The notes below the pieces were generated by a model. That model made no database searches and was not told where the DNA came from. It was given only the letters and a program-made list of their open reading frames with translations. From Streptosporangium album (lineage in GTDB: Bacteria > Actinomycetota > Actinomycetes > Streptosporangiales > Streptosporangiaceae), in assembly GCF_014203795.1 (NCBI RefSeq), contig NZ_JACHJU010000007.1:1-64000 (forward strand): a stretch of DNA of 64,000 bases, given 5' to 3'. Numbering within the stretch: the stretch's first letter is position 1; each line of letters starts with the position of its first letter. Both the position numbers and the translations under genes were made by a program. Below are positions 1 through 8,233 of this stretch, in pieces.

Positions 1-453
1 GGCATGGTCGGCTTCGTGGTCGGGTCCGGGCTTGGCGTGGTGCTGATGGGCGTGTGGCCGGCGCTGTGGCTGGTCGCGGCCGGCCTGTTCCTCCGGCTGG
101 CCTGCATGAGCATCGGCAACGCGCACTGGCTGTCCATCATCCAGGTGAAGGTGGGGCCGGAACTGCAGGGCCGGGTTCTGGCCGTCAACGTCATGCTGGC
201 CACGGCCATGCAGCCGCTGGGCTTCCTGACTGCCGGCCCGCTGGCCGACTGGGCTCAGCCGTACACCTCAGGTCCTGGCCGGGGTGCGGCGGCGGTGCTG
301 CTGGTCAGCGGCGTGTTCCTGGTGGTCTGGGGCCTGCTCGGGCTGCGCTACCGCCCACTGCGCCACCTGGAGGACCTGGTCCCCGACGCCGCGCCGCCAC
401 CAGAGGCCGAGGCCGACCTGGACGCCATCCAGGACGGGGTACTGAGCAGATGA
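1..453 (+). CDS. MFS transporter, C-terminal part (5' end outside window)
   Basis: The frame is already open at base 1, so only the last ~150 codons are present. Three hydrophobic stretches are visible, starting GFVVGSGLGVVLMGVW, VLAVNVMLATAMQPLGF and AAAVLLVSGVFLVVWGLLG. The glycine/proline-containing loop LTAGPLADW and an acidic cytoplasmic tail resemble the last membrane segments of a 12-TMS major facilitator exporter. The stop TGA overlaps the ATG of the next gene (ATGA), so the two are translationally coupled. The pairing with an amino-acid dehydratase/racemase-like enzyme may mean the transporter moves a related amino acid or product, but that is inference. The substrate cannot be read from this fragment. 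Confidence 0.8.
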   Translation, partial: GMVGFVVGSGLGVVLMGVWPALWLVAAGLFLRLACMSIGNAHWLSIIQVKVGPELQGRVLAVNVMLATAMQPLGFLTAGPLADWAQPYTSGPGRGAAAVLLVSGVFLVVWGLLGLRYRPLRHLEDLVPDAAPPPEAEADLDAIQDGVLSR

Positions 454-1388
454 GCCTGGTAACGGCGGCCGACGTGGCCGCCGCCACGACCAGGATCGCG
501 CCGTTCGTGCGGCGCACACCGCTGCTGCATCTGCCCGGCGAACGGCTCTGGGTCAAACCAGAGAACCGGCAACCCACCCGCTCGTTCAAAGTCCGGGGCG
601 CGTTGAACGCCGTGGGACGGCTGGCCGAACGGGGCGTCGGGCACGTCATCGCCCAGTCCTCCGGCAACCACGCCCAGGCCATCGCGTACGCCGCCGGCAG
701 GCACGGTCTGCGGGCGACCGTGGTCCTGCCCGACACCGCGCCGGAGCTGAAGGTGATGGCCGCCCGCAAGCTCGGCGCCGAGGTGGTGATCGCACCGCCG
801 GCCCTGCGGGAGGTCACCTGTCTGGCCCTGGCCGACCGGCTCGCGGCCACAGTGGTCAGCTCCGACGATTTCGACACCATCGCCGGGCACGGCAGCGCCG
901 GGACCGAGATCGGCCGGGATCTGTCCCGCGCCGGCACGATCCTGGTGCCGGTCTGCAACGGCGGCCTGCTGGCCGGGGTCGCGGTCGCGGCCAAGGCCGT
1001 CGACCCGGCGATCAGGGTGATCGGTGTCGAGCCCGAACTGGCCGCCGACGGTGTGGCCAGCTTCCGCTCCGGCCGGCGCACCGCGTGGCCGGTGCAGCAG
1101 ACCTACCGCACCGTGGCCGACGGCCTGCGCGCTCCGGTCTTGGGTGCCCTGGCCTGGGAGCACATCCACCGGTACGTGGACGACATGGTGACCGTGAGCG
1201 AGGACAGCATCGAGGCCGCCGTCGACCTCCTGTGGCAGGAGCTGGGGGAACGCGCCGAGCCCAGCGGCGCGGTGGCTACCGCGGCCTACCTCACCCACCG
1301 GGCCACGCTGCCGGCCGGGCCCGTGATGGCCATCCTGTCCGGCGGCAACGTGGCGGTCCGTCCCAATGCCGACGATATGACGATATAA
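450..1388 (+). CDS. PLP-dependent threonine/serine dehydratase-like enzyme
   Basis: A 312-aa fold-type II PLP enzyme of the threonine dehydratase/serine racemase group, which deaminates hydroxy-amino acids to 2-oxoacids or racemises serine. The Schiff-base lysine lies in SFKVRGA (Lys47). [13 protein letters not shown] is the usual Asn/cofactor-ring loop, and CNGGLLAG replaces the more usual GGGGL phosphate loop. There is no C-terminal ACT domain, so this is a short catabolic-type enzyme rather than long allosteric IlvA. The start at 450 is chosen because its ATG overlaps the upstream transporter stop and begins the conserved N-terminus. A longer in-frame extension upstream lies inside the transporter gene and is rejected. 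The exact substrate is uncertain. Confidence 0.88.
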   Translation: MSLVTAADVAAATTRIAPFVRRTPLLHLPGERLWVKPENRQPTRSFKVRGALNAVGRLAERGVGHVIAQSSGNHAQAIAYAAGRHGLRATVVLPDTAPELKVMAARKLGAEVVIAPPALREVTCLALADRLAATVVSSDDFDTIAGHGSAGTEIGRDLSRAGTILVPVCNGGLLAGVAVAAKAVDPAIRVIGVEPELAADGVASFRSGRRTAWPVQQTYRTVADGLRAPVLGALAWEHIHRYVDDMVTVSEDSIEAAVDLLWQELGERAEPSGAVATAAYLTHRATLPAGPVMAILSGGNVAVRPNADDMTI

Positions 1389-1527
1389 GGGAACGCTCAC
1401 TCATTCGGGATTTGTGACCGGCCAGGCGCCGTCCAGCGCCACGCGCAGCAGGTCGTGGAAGACGGCAGTTCCCTCCCGTGCGGCGGGGTCGCCGCGCAGA
1501 CCCCCGGCTCGCTCATGCGCGGCGTCC

Positions 1528-1791
1528 CCCTGCCCGCGTGGCATCTGCCCGGGCACCGGGCTGGCCCGGCTGTCGTACGGGCAGGCCCGCGCCCTGCTCG
1601 ATGCGCACACGGCCGTCGGCGGGATGCCGGGCACGGGCTGGGACCTGCACGAATACCGGCACTCCGGCCTCACCCACCTCGGCGAGGCCGGGGCCAGCCT
1701 GCCGATGCTCATGGCGAAGTCGCGGCACAAGAAGCCGGAGAACGTACGGCGCTACTTCCACCCCTCGGCGGAGGCGATCGCCCTCGCCCTG
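1528..1791 (+). pseudogene. Tyrosine recombinase (integrase), C-terminal fragment
   Basis: Frame 1 encodes the catalytic end of a phage/ICE-type tyrosine recombinase: [16 protein letters not shown] carries the box II H-x-x-R-H arrangement and [12 protein letters not shown] carries the nucleophile tyrosine. No N-terminal arm-binding or core-binding domain precedes it, and after the tyrosine the frame runs on without a stop into the next gene, so this is a relic. The rest of 1389-2016 holds no other gene I can recognise. A minus-frame tail ending at 1401 (...[11 protein letters not shown]) could be another fragment, but I cannot identify it. Confidence 0.75.
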
Positions 1792-2016
1792 TACCTCGGA
1801 TACCCGGCGGTCACGTCGGCAACGATCGGTGAGCCGTACGTGTACGACAGCACGATCCCTCGCAGGCGCAGTGTGAGGCCGCCGCCCGGCCGGGGCAGGC
1901 CGCGCAGAGCTTCCACCACTGATACTGCTCCGGCAACGCGGCTGGCGGATATGAACTCTGGGTCATGGTCTGACTATGCGACGATCCTGGCAGGAACCGA
2001 GAGATCTGGTGGGTAC

Positions 2017-2910
2017 ATGGGCAAGATGCACGCGGACGAAGCGGAGACCGACGCCGACCTGGTCCGGCGACTGCTGCGCGCTCAGTTCCCCCGGTGGGCG
2101 GACCTGCCGATCACCCGGCTCGCCTCCGGAGGCACGGTCAACGCGATCTACCGGCTCGGCGAGGACCTGACCGTCCGGCTGCCGCTGCGCCCCGGCGGCG
2201 CCGAGGCCATCGCGATGGAGGCACGGCTGCTCCCCCGGCTGGCGCCGCTGCTGCCGCTGCCGATCCCGGATGTGGTGGCGACCGGCGCTCCGGGTGAGGG
2301 GTACACCCTGGCCTGGGCGGTGCACCGGTGGATCGAGGGCCGCAACCCGGTCGAGGGTGACCTGGCCGAGCCCGAGCTCGTGGCCCGTGACCTCGCGGAG
2401 TTCGCGGTCGCCATCCGCAAGATCGATCTCCCCGGCGGTCCGCCCGCGCACCGGGGCGAGCCGCTGATCGCCGAAGATCAGGGGATGCGGGCGGCGATCG
2501 AGGCGCTGCGCCGCACCGACGAACCCTTCGACGCCGACGAGATCACCGCGGCCTGGGAGGAGGCGCTCGCGGCACCACTGTGGACGGGCCCGGCCTGCTG
2601 GACGCACTCCGACCTCATGCCGAGCAATCTGCTGCTCGCCGGCGACCGCGTCTCGGCAATCATCGACTTCGGCACCGTGGGCATGGGTGAACCGGCCACC
2701 GACCTCATCCCGGCCTGGAACCTGCTGCCCGCCTCGGCGCGGCGGGTGTACCGCGAGGCGGTGGATGTGGACGACGCGACCTGGGCCCGCAGCCGGGGCT
2801 GGGCCCTGTCCATGGCGGTCATCCAGCTGCCGTACTACCGGACGACCAATCCGATCATTTCAGCCAACGCCCGGCACGTCATCCGGGAGATCCTCGGGAC
2901 CTCCGCATAG
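2017..2910 (+). CDS. Aminoglycoside phosphotransferase-family kinase
   Basis: A 297-aa APH/choline-kinase-fold protein that would transfer phosphate from ATP to a small hydroxylated substrate in the cytoplasm. The catalytic loop is [11 protein letters not shown] (H-x-D-x4-N) and the metal-binding aspartate is in [16 protein letters not shown]. The N-terminal [11 protein letters not shown]...[14 protein letters not shown] is typical of the actinobacterial APH group, most of which have no proven resistance role. The start is placed at ATG 2017 after GGTGGG; ATG 2026 (MHADE) is nearly as good. An in-frame open stretch back to 1414 is integrase relic, not part of the enzyme. The gene is intact but sits between two dead integrases, so it may have arrived as cargo. 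Confidence 0.8.
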   Translation: MGKMHADEAETDADLVRRLLRAQFPRWADLPITRLASGGTVNAIYRLGEDLTVRLPLRPGGAEAIAMEARLLPRLAPLLPLPIPDVVATGAPGEGYTLAWAVHRWIEGRNPVEGDLAEPELVARDLAEFAVAIRKIDLPGGPPAHRGEPLIAEDQGMRAAIEALRRTDEPFDADEITAAWEEALAAPLWTGPACWTHSDLMPSNLLLAGDRVSAIIDFGTVGMGEPATDLIPAWNLLPASARRVYREAVDVDDATWARSRGWALSMAVIQLPYYRTTNPIISANARHVIREILGTSA

Positions 2911-2940
2911 GGGAGATCAGGGACGACGCGCCGGGCGCGG

Positions 2941-3323
2941 TTGCCAAAAAGCAGGACAACGCTCGGCACGCCCGAGGAAGAGCCGAAGCGGCAGAGCAAG
3001 CGCCGTATGCGGAAGCGCTCGAACGGTGAGGGGAGCATCTGGCCTCGCAAGGATGGCCGGTACGGCTACGCCGCCTTCGTGCCCAAGGCCAACGACTCCG
3101 AGCGGACCGTCCCGCTCCCCTCCATCTGCGTCGAAGCGCTCCGCGCACACCGCAAGCAGCAGTTCGCCGAACGCTCCGACCGCTGGAACGACTGGGAGGA
3201 ACACGGCCTGGTCTTTCCGTCCCGGCGCGGAACGCCCATGGAGCCGGACAACCTCCGGCGAAGCTGGGGAGCCATCCGCAAGACCGCCGGCCTAGGCGAC
3301 ATGCGCTTTCACGATCTACGCAC
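2941..3323 (+). pseudogene. Tyrosine recombinase with large internal deletion
   Basis: The frame opens with the N-terminal arm-binding motif of actinobacterial integrases (RSNGEGSIWPRKDGRYG). It then jumps directly to the catalytic-domain region (SERTVPLPSICVEALRAHR ... GLVFPSRRGTPMEPDN) and ends at box II (FHDLR) before running into unrelated sequence. About 150-180 residues of the core-binding domain are missing, and the tyrosine end is also lost. It is therefore an inactivated integrase. It belongs to a different recombinase from the fragment at 1528 or is a rearranged copy; the two overlap only around box II. It is followed by a strong hairpin and a tRNA-like scar. Confidence 0.78.
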
Positions 3324-3396
3324 ACGCCTCCCCCGGCGACAAGCGAGCAGCCCTCGGTAAGCTCGGGGACGCTCTCTGCTGATAGAGATCTCGATC

Positions 3397-3430
3397 GGAA
3401 CGCCTCGGGCGTGATGCTCCGAGGCGTTCC
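3397..3430 (+). terminator. Rho-independent-type terminator hairpin
   Basis: A perfect 12-bp stem (GGAACGCCTCGG pairing with CCGAGGCGTTCC) with a 10-nt loop, followed on the plus strand by GTTTTCC. It lies just downstream of the integrase relic and would stop plus-strand transcription before it reads into the convergent small gene. Confidence 0.8.
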
Positions 3431-3444
3431 GTTTTCCCGCTCGG

Positions 3445-3690
3445 TCAGTCCCCGGTAACCCCCCAGAACACGATCTCGCTCGGTCGCCGCTGCTCGTCAT
3501 ACAAGACGGTGTAACAAGCGTGGCCACGCTCCTCAATCACGCTGTCCACCTCATCATGCGCTCTCTCGAAGTCGACACGCGTCGGCTGCGATGTGCCGAA
3601 CAACCTGGTTATCTCCTCCGGGGTAAGCGGCCTGGCTGCGCAGACCTCAGGCTCTTCGCCCTCGCCGAGGACCTCGAAGATGTCCAGCAC
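3445..3690 (-). CDS. Small hypothetical protein (81 aa)
   Basis: I do not recognise the family. The protein starts at GTG 3690 (MLDIFEVLGEGEEPEV) and ends FWGVTGD. It is acidic, with a central PLTPEEITRLFG helix-like segment and a C-terminal YTVLYDEQRRPSEIVFWG strand pattern that looks like genuine coding sequence. It has no signal peptide or membrane segment. It lies between two terminator-like hairpins inside the integration scar, so it could be remaining cargo of the lost element. Its expression and function are unknown. Confidence 0.5.
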   Translation of the reverse strand: MLDIFEVLGEGEEPEVCAARPLTPEEITRLFGTSQPTRVDFERAHDEVDSVIEERGHACYTVLYDEQRRPSEIVFWGVTGD

Positions 3691-3747
3691 CGAATGAGTG
3701 TACGAAGGACGCTACCGGTTGATACCGGCAAAGAGATCAGTCGCACA

Positions 3748-3783
3748 GTGTCCATGGACACGTTGTCGTCAGCGTTGTCGTCA
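3748..3783. repeat. 14-bp perfect palindrome plus two 11-bp direct repeats
   Basis: GTGTCCATGGACAC (3748-3761) is a perfect palindrome. It is followed at once by CGTTGTCGTCA at 3761-3771 and again at 3773-3783. The cluster lies between integrase relics and a tRNA-like 3' half, where recombinase or excisionase arm sites are usually found. That role is an inference. Confidence 0.6.
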
Positions 3784-3795
3784 AACACAACCAAG

Positions 3796-3826
3796 AACGC
3801 CCCGGCCGTGATCGGCTCGGGGCGTT
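3796..3826. terminator. Hairpin terminator next to the tRNA-like scar
   Basis: A 9-bp stem, AACGCCCCG pairing with CGGGGCGTT, around a 13-nt loop that itself holds GCC/GGC. TTTGTG follows on the plus strand. It sits immediately 3' of the tRNA-like half read on the minus strand, the position of a normal tRNA terminator. Confidence 0.65.
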
Positions 3827-3842
3827 TGTGCTGTTCAGATGA

Positions 3843-3885
3843 GGTGGTCAGGGGCGGGGTCGAACCGCCGACCTTCCGTTTTCCA
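3843..3885 (-). other. tRNA 3'-half-like sequence, probable att-site remnant
   Basis: Read on the minus strand, this holds a 5-bp T stem (GGCGG/CCGCC) with loop TTCGACC, a preceding AGGTC variable region, and a following 7-nt acceptor strand CCTGACC with A as discriminator base. Upstream of the variable region no 7-nt anticodon loop on a 5-bp stem can be formed. The matching 5' acceptor GGTCAGG is absent where it should lie, because that position is inside the next gene. Only the 3' half remains, as expected where an element integrated into a tRNA gene and left an att duplicate. The amino-acid identity cannot be assigned. Confidence 0.6.
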
Positions 3886-3907
3886 GTCGGACGGTCCAGC
3901 TGACGGC

Positions 3908-4345
3908 TCAGGTGACGGTGATGCGGAAGGTGGCGTCACCCGACGCGCGCCTGCTCTGCTCGTCGGCGGACACCCCGTTGGCCGGACAGCTCCGGCAGTT
4001 GGAGATCGTGACGGTGGCCGTACCGGGCCGCTTGGCGTTGAAGACGAAGTAGCGGACCCCGCCCGCGTCTTTCGCCTCGGAGCCGGGCCGGTATTCCTCG
4101 CTGATGAACGAGGCCACCTTGACGTCCGGCAGGTCGGCCATCCGCCAGCTGTCCCCCGCGGAGGCGTTCTCGTCCACGCCGAGCGAGAACCGCTGGCCGG
4201 GGGTGAGCCGGACGTCCACGGTGGCGCCGACCTTCCCGTGAACCATCACCCCCAGGGACTGGACCGCGGCCCCGTTGCCGCATCCCGCGACGAGCGCCAC
4301 CAGCAGAAGGACGACCATCGTCGTTCGGTGAATCACGCGACTCAC
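3908..4345 (-). CDS. Chagasin-like (I42-type) secreted lipoprotein
   Basis: A 145-aa protein starting at GTG 4345 (VSRVIHRTT), with two arginines, a short hydrophobic core VVLLLVALVAGC and lipobox Cys. It is therefore predicted to be anchored on the outer face of the membrane. The mature part (LTPGQRFSLGVDENASAGDSW ... VRYFVFNAKRPGTATVTIS) follows the pattern of chagasin-family cysteine-protease inhibitors: a 'G-x-x-F' opening strand, a central loop ending in W, and a closing G-x-A-x-V-x-I strand. The canonical NPTTGY loop is degenerate (NASAGD), so inhibitor activity is uncertain. ATG 4318 would give a weaker signal peptide. Confidence 0.65.
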   Translation of the reverse strand: MSRVIHRTTMVVLLLVALVAGCGNGAAVQSLGVMVHGKVGATVDVRLTPGQRFSLGVDENASAGDSWRMADLPDVKVASFISEEYRPGSEAKDAGGVRYFVFNAKRPGTATVTISNCRSCPANGVSADEQSRRASGDATFRITVT

Positions 4346-4371
4346 ATTAGCGACTGCGGACCGCCCCGGTT

Positions 4372-4965
4372 TCACGAGGTCACGCCGTCCCATTCCTCCA
4401 GCGGGGCGCAGTGCCAGCGCCAGCCGGTCTGGCGGGGGCGCCCGGGAAGCTCCGCCCGGCCGTTCGCCCACAGCAGCGTCTGCCACGGGTCGGTGTCGTG
4501 CGGCGCCCAGGGGAACAGGCGGCGCAGGGTGGCCCCGCCCAGCTCTTCGGACGGGGTGAACGGCAGCCCCAGGCCCAGAGAGGCGTCGTAGGTGTGCATC
4601 AGCATCTCGTCGCACGACATGCCCGCGAACCCGGAGGCGTCGGCCATGCCGTACGGATGCCAGCCGCGCGCCCCGGGCCCGCTGCCCTGTACGACCCTGG
4701 CCACGACCGTGGCGAACACCCCTACCGTGACGGCCAGGTCCGCCGGAGGGGTCTCCGGCCGCACTCTCAGATCCATCGTGCTGAGCTCGCGCCGCCCCGC
4801 GGCGAAATCCGTGGCGTACCAGAGCAGGGTGTCGGAGATGTGCGCGACCGCCTGGGCGACGGTCCATTCCATCCCGGGGATTCTCCTGCCCCAGTCACGG
4901 TCGAGCCCCGTTTCGAGAAAGGTCTGGCATTCGGTCGCCACGCGGAGAACTGTGTTCGCATCCAT
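4372..4965 (-). CDS. DinB/maleylpyruvate-isomerase N-terminal-domain protein
   Basis: A 197-aa cytoplasmic protein. The segment GMEWTVAQAVAHISDTLLWY carries the first metal-ligand histidine, and CDEMLMHTYDASLGLG carries the second H-x-x-x-D region of the mycothiol-dependent maleylpyruvate isomerase-like (DinB-2) fold. This is followed by a short C-terminal domain with TLLWANGRAELPGRP typical of the group. Members are usually metal-binding, mycothiol-linked enzymes of unknown substrate. It is transcribed towards the chagasin-like gene, 26 bp away, and could be co-transcribed with it. Confidence 0.72.
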   Translation of the reverse strand: MDANTVLRVATECQTFLETGLDRDWGRRIPGMEWTVAQAVAHISDTLLWYATDFAAGRRELSTMDLRVRPETPPADLAVTVGVFATVVARVVQGSGPGARGWHPYGMADASGFAGMSCDEMLMHTYDASLGLGLPFTPSEELGGATLRRLFPWAPHDTDPWQTLLWANGRAELPGRPRQTGWRWHCAPLEEWDGVTS

Positions 4966-5067
4966 CTGGTGATCTTTTCAGAGGCGGGGCGGCCGGAGTG
5001 ACGGCGGCATCGCCTCCCGTCCGGAGGCATGCCTCCGACCGCCACGCGTCGGGCGGCCCGCAGGCCG

Positions 5068-7086
5068 TCAGTCCAGGCGCGCCCGGTAGACCTCCCTGGC
5101 CCGCTCGATCAGCTCCAGGTGGTCGCCGAGCTGCTCGGCGGTCTCGAACGTGCCCTCCTGGCGGAGCACCTCCTCCATCCCGTCCAGCCACTCCAGGCAC
5201 CAGCGGACGTCCTGCTCCCTGGCCACGTGACGGCCTCCGGCGTCGAGGTAGACCGGGCTGGTGTGGGCGTAGGCGCCGCGGGTGAACGTGCGTTCGTGCG
5301 GTCCGCCGGTGGCCAGGGCTACGACGTAGGTGGGGTCGGTGACGACCAGTTCGGCGGTCAGCTCGCCGGGCGGTCCCTCGGCCAGGACACCGTCGGCGGT
5401 GCGGATCTCCAGCCTCTCCACCTCGGGGCCGGCCGATCTCACGGTGATCGTGACCCGCTCTCCCGGCGAGAGGTCCAGGGTGGCGCCGGGGCCGTGCCCG
5501 TCGACCGACAGCTCCAGCCAGGGACCGGTGGTGCCGAACGTACGGCCCCGCCTGACGGCCTCGGCGAACGATCCGGCGGTGAGCGGGCCGTCCACCCGGG
5601 CGTAGACGCGGGCCCAGCCGGGCGGGTTGGACTGGTTGCCGCGCCGGGCGAAGGAGACCATCGCGTCGGTCCCGGCGGTGACCGCGATCCGGTTGCCCGC
5701 GCCGATCAGGTGCCGGTAGACGACGGCGGTCGCGGCGATCGAGGAGTGGGTGAGCACGTCGAGGCTGTCCACCAGTCCGAGCGCGGCATCGGCGACGATC
5801 TCCCTGGAGGAGCAGTTGCGCCCCTGCCACAGCAGGTGGGCGGGGCCCTCGGTGTCGGAGATCGGGTTGTGGAAGGGGTGGCTGTAGCCCATGAGCGCGC
5901 CGAGGCCGCGCAGCTCCTCGCAGGCGACGCTGTTGGGCGGCCAGTCCACGGTGCCCAGGAAGCCGGTGTGGAAGCGGGAGGGGGGCGCGGAGAGGCCGAA
6001 GGCGTAGAAGTGGCCGAGCAGGTCGTTGCGGTATTCGACGCCGAGCCTGGCCAGGTGGGTGGCGTCCGACCACGGCAGGTCCTGGCCGGCCCAGTGCGCC
6101 AGCGCCTCGGAGTCGTAGACGCGCGCCGAGGAGACGTTCCCGGCGACCAGGTTGAGCACATGCAGGTCCTCGCCGTGCTGCATGGCCGCCGCGAGCGCCG
6201 GCGTGCCGACCATGTCGCCGGCCCAGTTGAGGTGGACGTGCATGTCCCCGCCGTACCAGCCCCGCGCCGCCGCGTCGTAGAGCCGCTCCGGGGACAGCTC
6301 CAGCAGAGTCTCCTCACCCGGCACGGGGGTGATCTCGACCTCGGCGGAGCCGTACTCCATCCCCCGGGACACCCGTACGGTCAGCGGCTCGGCCGGGACG
6401 TCCAGCACGACGTCGTCGCCGTGGAAGTAGGGCATGAGGTGGTAGTCGCGCCTGTCCGGGGCTCCCTCGGGGTACCAGCCCTGCCCGTGCTCGCCGTACA
6501 CGCTCCACTTGCACGGGAAGCCGGCGCGCAGCCGGAGGCGGGCAGCGGGGGCGGGACGGGTCAGGGCCGCGAGGTCCACGCGGCCGCCGTCGGCGACCAC
6601 CTCGCTCCCACTGTTGATCTTGATGAGCCGTGCGCCGCGCGGGCCGATCTCGTGCGCCCGGCCGTCCACCAGCACGGTGACCGGCTTCTCCCGGACGGAG
6701 TCGACCAGCAGGGTCGTGTGCAGGGGCTCCGCGTCCAGTACGGCCTGCGCGCGCGCCTCGACCGTGACGCCGTCCTCGGTGAGCCGGAGCGCGGCGAGGT
6801 TGTCGAGCACCCTCCCGGCGAGGACGTTGCGGACGACCTCGTCCATGTCCAGCTCCGGGAAGTGCTCCTTCAGCTCCTCCGGAGACGCTCCCGGGTGGCG
6901 TACGGCGAGCATGCCGTAGCAGACGTCCCAGAAGGTCGTGGTGCCCATCAGGTAGGCGTTGGTGGCCATGGACCTCACGTAGAAGATGGGGTCTTCTCCC
7001 CAGGTGACCCCGTGCTCGGCGAGCAGCGCCCGATACTCCTCGGTCGCCCGCGCCACGGCGGGCGGCATGGTCGGATCGTCACACAT
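5068..7086 (-). CDS. CehA/McbA-family PHP-type metallohydrolase
   Basis: A 672-aa protein whose C-terminal half is a PHP-like metal-dependent hydrolase: GDMHVHLNWAGD is the first metal-binding motif (H-x-H), GYSHPFH the middle histidines and TAGTDAM a late aspartate loop. The N-terminal ~280 residues are a large all-beta accessory region. The family is named after carbaryl hydrolases CehA/McbA but is broad, so no ester or amide substrate is predicted. There is no signal peptide. The start at ATG 7086 (MCDDPTM) is followed by a plausible helix. The gene stands alone; no partner gene hints at its substrate. Confidence 0.72.
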   Translation of the reverse strand: MCDDPTMPPAVARATEEYRALLAEHGVTWGEDPIFYVRSMATNAYLMGTTTFWDVCYGMLAVRHPGASPEELKEHFPELDMDEVVRNVLAGRVLDNLAALRLTEDGVTVEARAQAVLDAEPLHTTLLVDSVREKPVTVLVDGRAHEIGPRGARLIKINSGSEVVADGGRVDLAALTRPAPAARLRLRAGFPCKWSVYGEHGQGWYPEGAPDRRDYHLMPYFHGDDVVLDVPAEPLTVRVSRGMEYGSAEVEITPVPGEETLLELSPERLYDAAARGWYGGDMHVHLNWAGDMVGTPALAAAMQHGEDLHVLNLVAGNVSSARVYDSEALAHWAGQDLPWSDATHLARLGVEYRNDLLGHFYAFGLSAPPSRFHTGFLGTVDWPPNSVACEELRGLGALMGYSHPFHNPISDTEGPAHLLWQGRNCSSREIVADAALGLVDSLDVLTHSSIAATAVVYRHLIGAGNRIAVTAGTDAMVSFARRGNQSNPPGWARVYARVDGPLTAGSFAEAVRRGRTFGTTGPWLELSVDGHGPGATLDLSPGERVTITVRSAGPEVERLEIRTADGVLAEGPPGELTAELVVTDPTYVVALATGGPHERTFTRGAYAHTSPVYLDAGGRHVAREQDVRWCLEWLDGMEEVLRQEGTFETAEQLGDHLELIERAREVYRARLD

Positions 7087-7203
7087 GGGCCTCTCCCCGT
7101 GGTGGTACTCCCAGCGATCACCGCAATCGTGACATGACGAACACAGTCCGCTAGTGGTGCGGAGGAGCTAAAACAATGATTTATGCCTATCTGGTGGTCG
7201 TAA

Positions 7204-7262
7204 ATCCTCCCCGGAGGATGTTTTCCGCCCCCGAGGCCCGCGAAGTGCCCGGGGGAACGGAG
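7204..7262 (-). terminator. Two hairpins downstream of the conservon
   Basis: ATCCTCC/GGAGGAT forms a 7-bp stem with a 2-nt gap (7204-7219). A second imperfect GC-rich hairpin spans about 7225-7262, directly after the last conservon gene. Together they probably end the minus-strand conservon transcript. No other function is seen in 7087-7263. Confidence 0.5.
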
Positions 7263-7263
7263 G

Positions 7264-7866
7264 TCAGGTCACCGACGCCGTGCCGAGACGCATCCTCATC
7301 GCGTGCTCCACGAGAGCGATCAGCACCTGCTTGCCGGACTCCCTGCTACGGGCGTCGCACAGCACGACGGGGATGTCGGGATGGAGGGTCAGGCCGAGCC
7401 GGACCTCGTCGAGGTCGTAGCGGTGGGCTCCGTCGAAGCAGTTGACCGCGACGACGAAGGGCGTCTCGCGGCGCTCGAAGTAGTCGAGGGAGGGGAAGCA
7501 GTCGGCCAGCCTGCGGGTGTCGGCCAGGACGACCGCGCCCAGCGCGCCGAGCGCCAGCTCGTCCCAGAGGAACCAGAACCGTTCCTGCCCCGGGGTGCCG
7601 AACAGGTAGAGCCGGTAGTCGTCACCGATGGTGATGCGGCCGAAGTCCATCGCGACCGTGGTGGTCTGCTTGGCCTCCACCCCGGACAGGTCGTCGATCC
7701 CGAGACCCCGGCTGGTCAGCGTCTCCTCGGTGCGCAGCGGCTCGATCTCGGAGACCGCGCCGACCAGGGTGGTCTTACCGGCCCCGAAGCCTCCGGCCAC
7801 CAGGATCTTGAGCGCCTTGGGCAGCCTGACCTGCCCGGCGTCACGGCTAGAGTGCGCGGAGTCCAT
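7264..7866 (-). CDS. cvnD: Conservon GTP-binding protein (CvnD type)
   Basis: A 200-aa small GTPase-like protein. GGFGAGKTT is the P-loop, TTTVAMDFGRI the switch region, LFGTPGQERFWFLWDEL the G3 motif (DTPG-like, here GTPGQ), and VVAVNCFDG replaces the NKxD base-recognition motif. This is the last gene of a four-gene conservon, whose products in Streptomyces form a membrane-associated complex resembling eukaryotic G-protein-coupled sensing. The start ATG 7866 (MDSAHSS) overlaps the end of the DUF742 gene by 20 nt; a longer upstream frame is rejected because it lies within that gene. Confidence 0.92.
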   Translation of the reverse strand: MDSAHSSRDAGQVRLPKALKILVAGGFGAGKTTLVGAVSEIEPLRTEETLTSRGLGIDDLSGVEAKQTTTVAMDFGRITIGDDYRLYLFGTPGQERFWFLWDELALGALGAVVLADTRRLADCFPSLDYFERRETPFVVAVNCFDGAHRYDLDEVRLGLTLHPDIPVVLCDARSRESGKQVLIALVEHAMRMRLGTASVT

Positions 7867-8233
7867 TGAGCACCGCCCTGTACAGCCTCTCGTCGTGCAT
7901 GTCCGTCTCCGAATGGGGTTCTTGCAGGGCGATGAATCCCTGGTCGAGCAGGTCGCTGAGCAGGACACGGATGGTGCCTGCCGGAAGGTTCATGTGTGCG
8001 GCGATCTCCGCGACCGACTGGGGCTGCAGGCAGAACCGCACGATGGCCAGGCACTCCGGGTCGAGCCCGCTCTCCCTCGGGACGGCGGAGCGGACGCTCA
8101 CCGCGAGGGTGATGAGGTCGAACCTGCCCTGGGTTGGTTCGGTCCTGCCCCGGGTGAGGACGTAGGGCCGGACGATCGGCCCGGCCTCCTCACCCACCCA
8201 CTGCGTGTCGGGATGCTCTTCGAAGGGGTTCAT
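7847..8233 (-). CDS. cvnC: Conservon DUF742 protein (CvnC type)
   Basis: A 128-aa DUF742 protein, the third conservon component. It has IVRPYVLTRGRTEP near the N-terminus, then a winged-helix-like segment (LAIVRFCLQPQSVAEIAAHMNLPAGTIRVLLSDLLDQGF) and the usual terminal SETDMHDERLYRAVLNGLRAL. The start ATG 8233 overlaps the stop of the roadblock gene (ATGA) and the end overlaps the GTPase gene, so all three are translationally coupled. In known conservons the protein interacts with the roadblock protein and the GTPase. The helix-turn-helix look suggests but does not prove nucleic-acid contact. Confidence 0.92.
   Translation of the reverse strand: MNPFEEHPDTQWVGEEAGPIVRPYVLTRGRTEPTQGRFDLITLAVSVRSAVPRESGLDPECLAIVRFCLQPQSVAEIAAHMNLPAGTIRVLLSDLLDQGFIALQEPHSETDMHDERLYRAVLNGLRAL

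Noticed and set aside
3843-3905. A complete tRNA gene on the minus strand
   Set aside because: Only the T arm and 3' acceptor strand are present; no 7-nt anticodon loop on a 5-bp stem, D arm or 5' acceptor can be formed.
3839-4591. A 250-codon plus-strand frame beginning over the tRNA-like scar (MRWSGAGSNRRPSVFQ)
   Set aside because: This peptide is the typical spurious translation of a tRNA 3' half; the rest is antisense to the lipoprotein and DinB-like genes.
5029-7137. A 702-codon open frame antisense to the CehA/McbA-type gene
   Set aside because: High third-position GC leaves antisense frames open; the translation is Gly/Arg/Val-rich without motifs, while the opposite strand has clear metal-binding motifs.
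7264-7968. Longer N-terminus for the conservon GTPase (start at 7968)
   Set aside because: The extra 34 codons are Cys/Thr/Arg-rich and overlap the DUF742 coding sequence; ATG 7866 fits the family.
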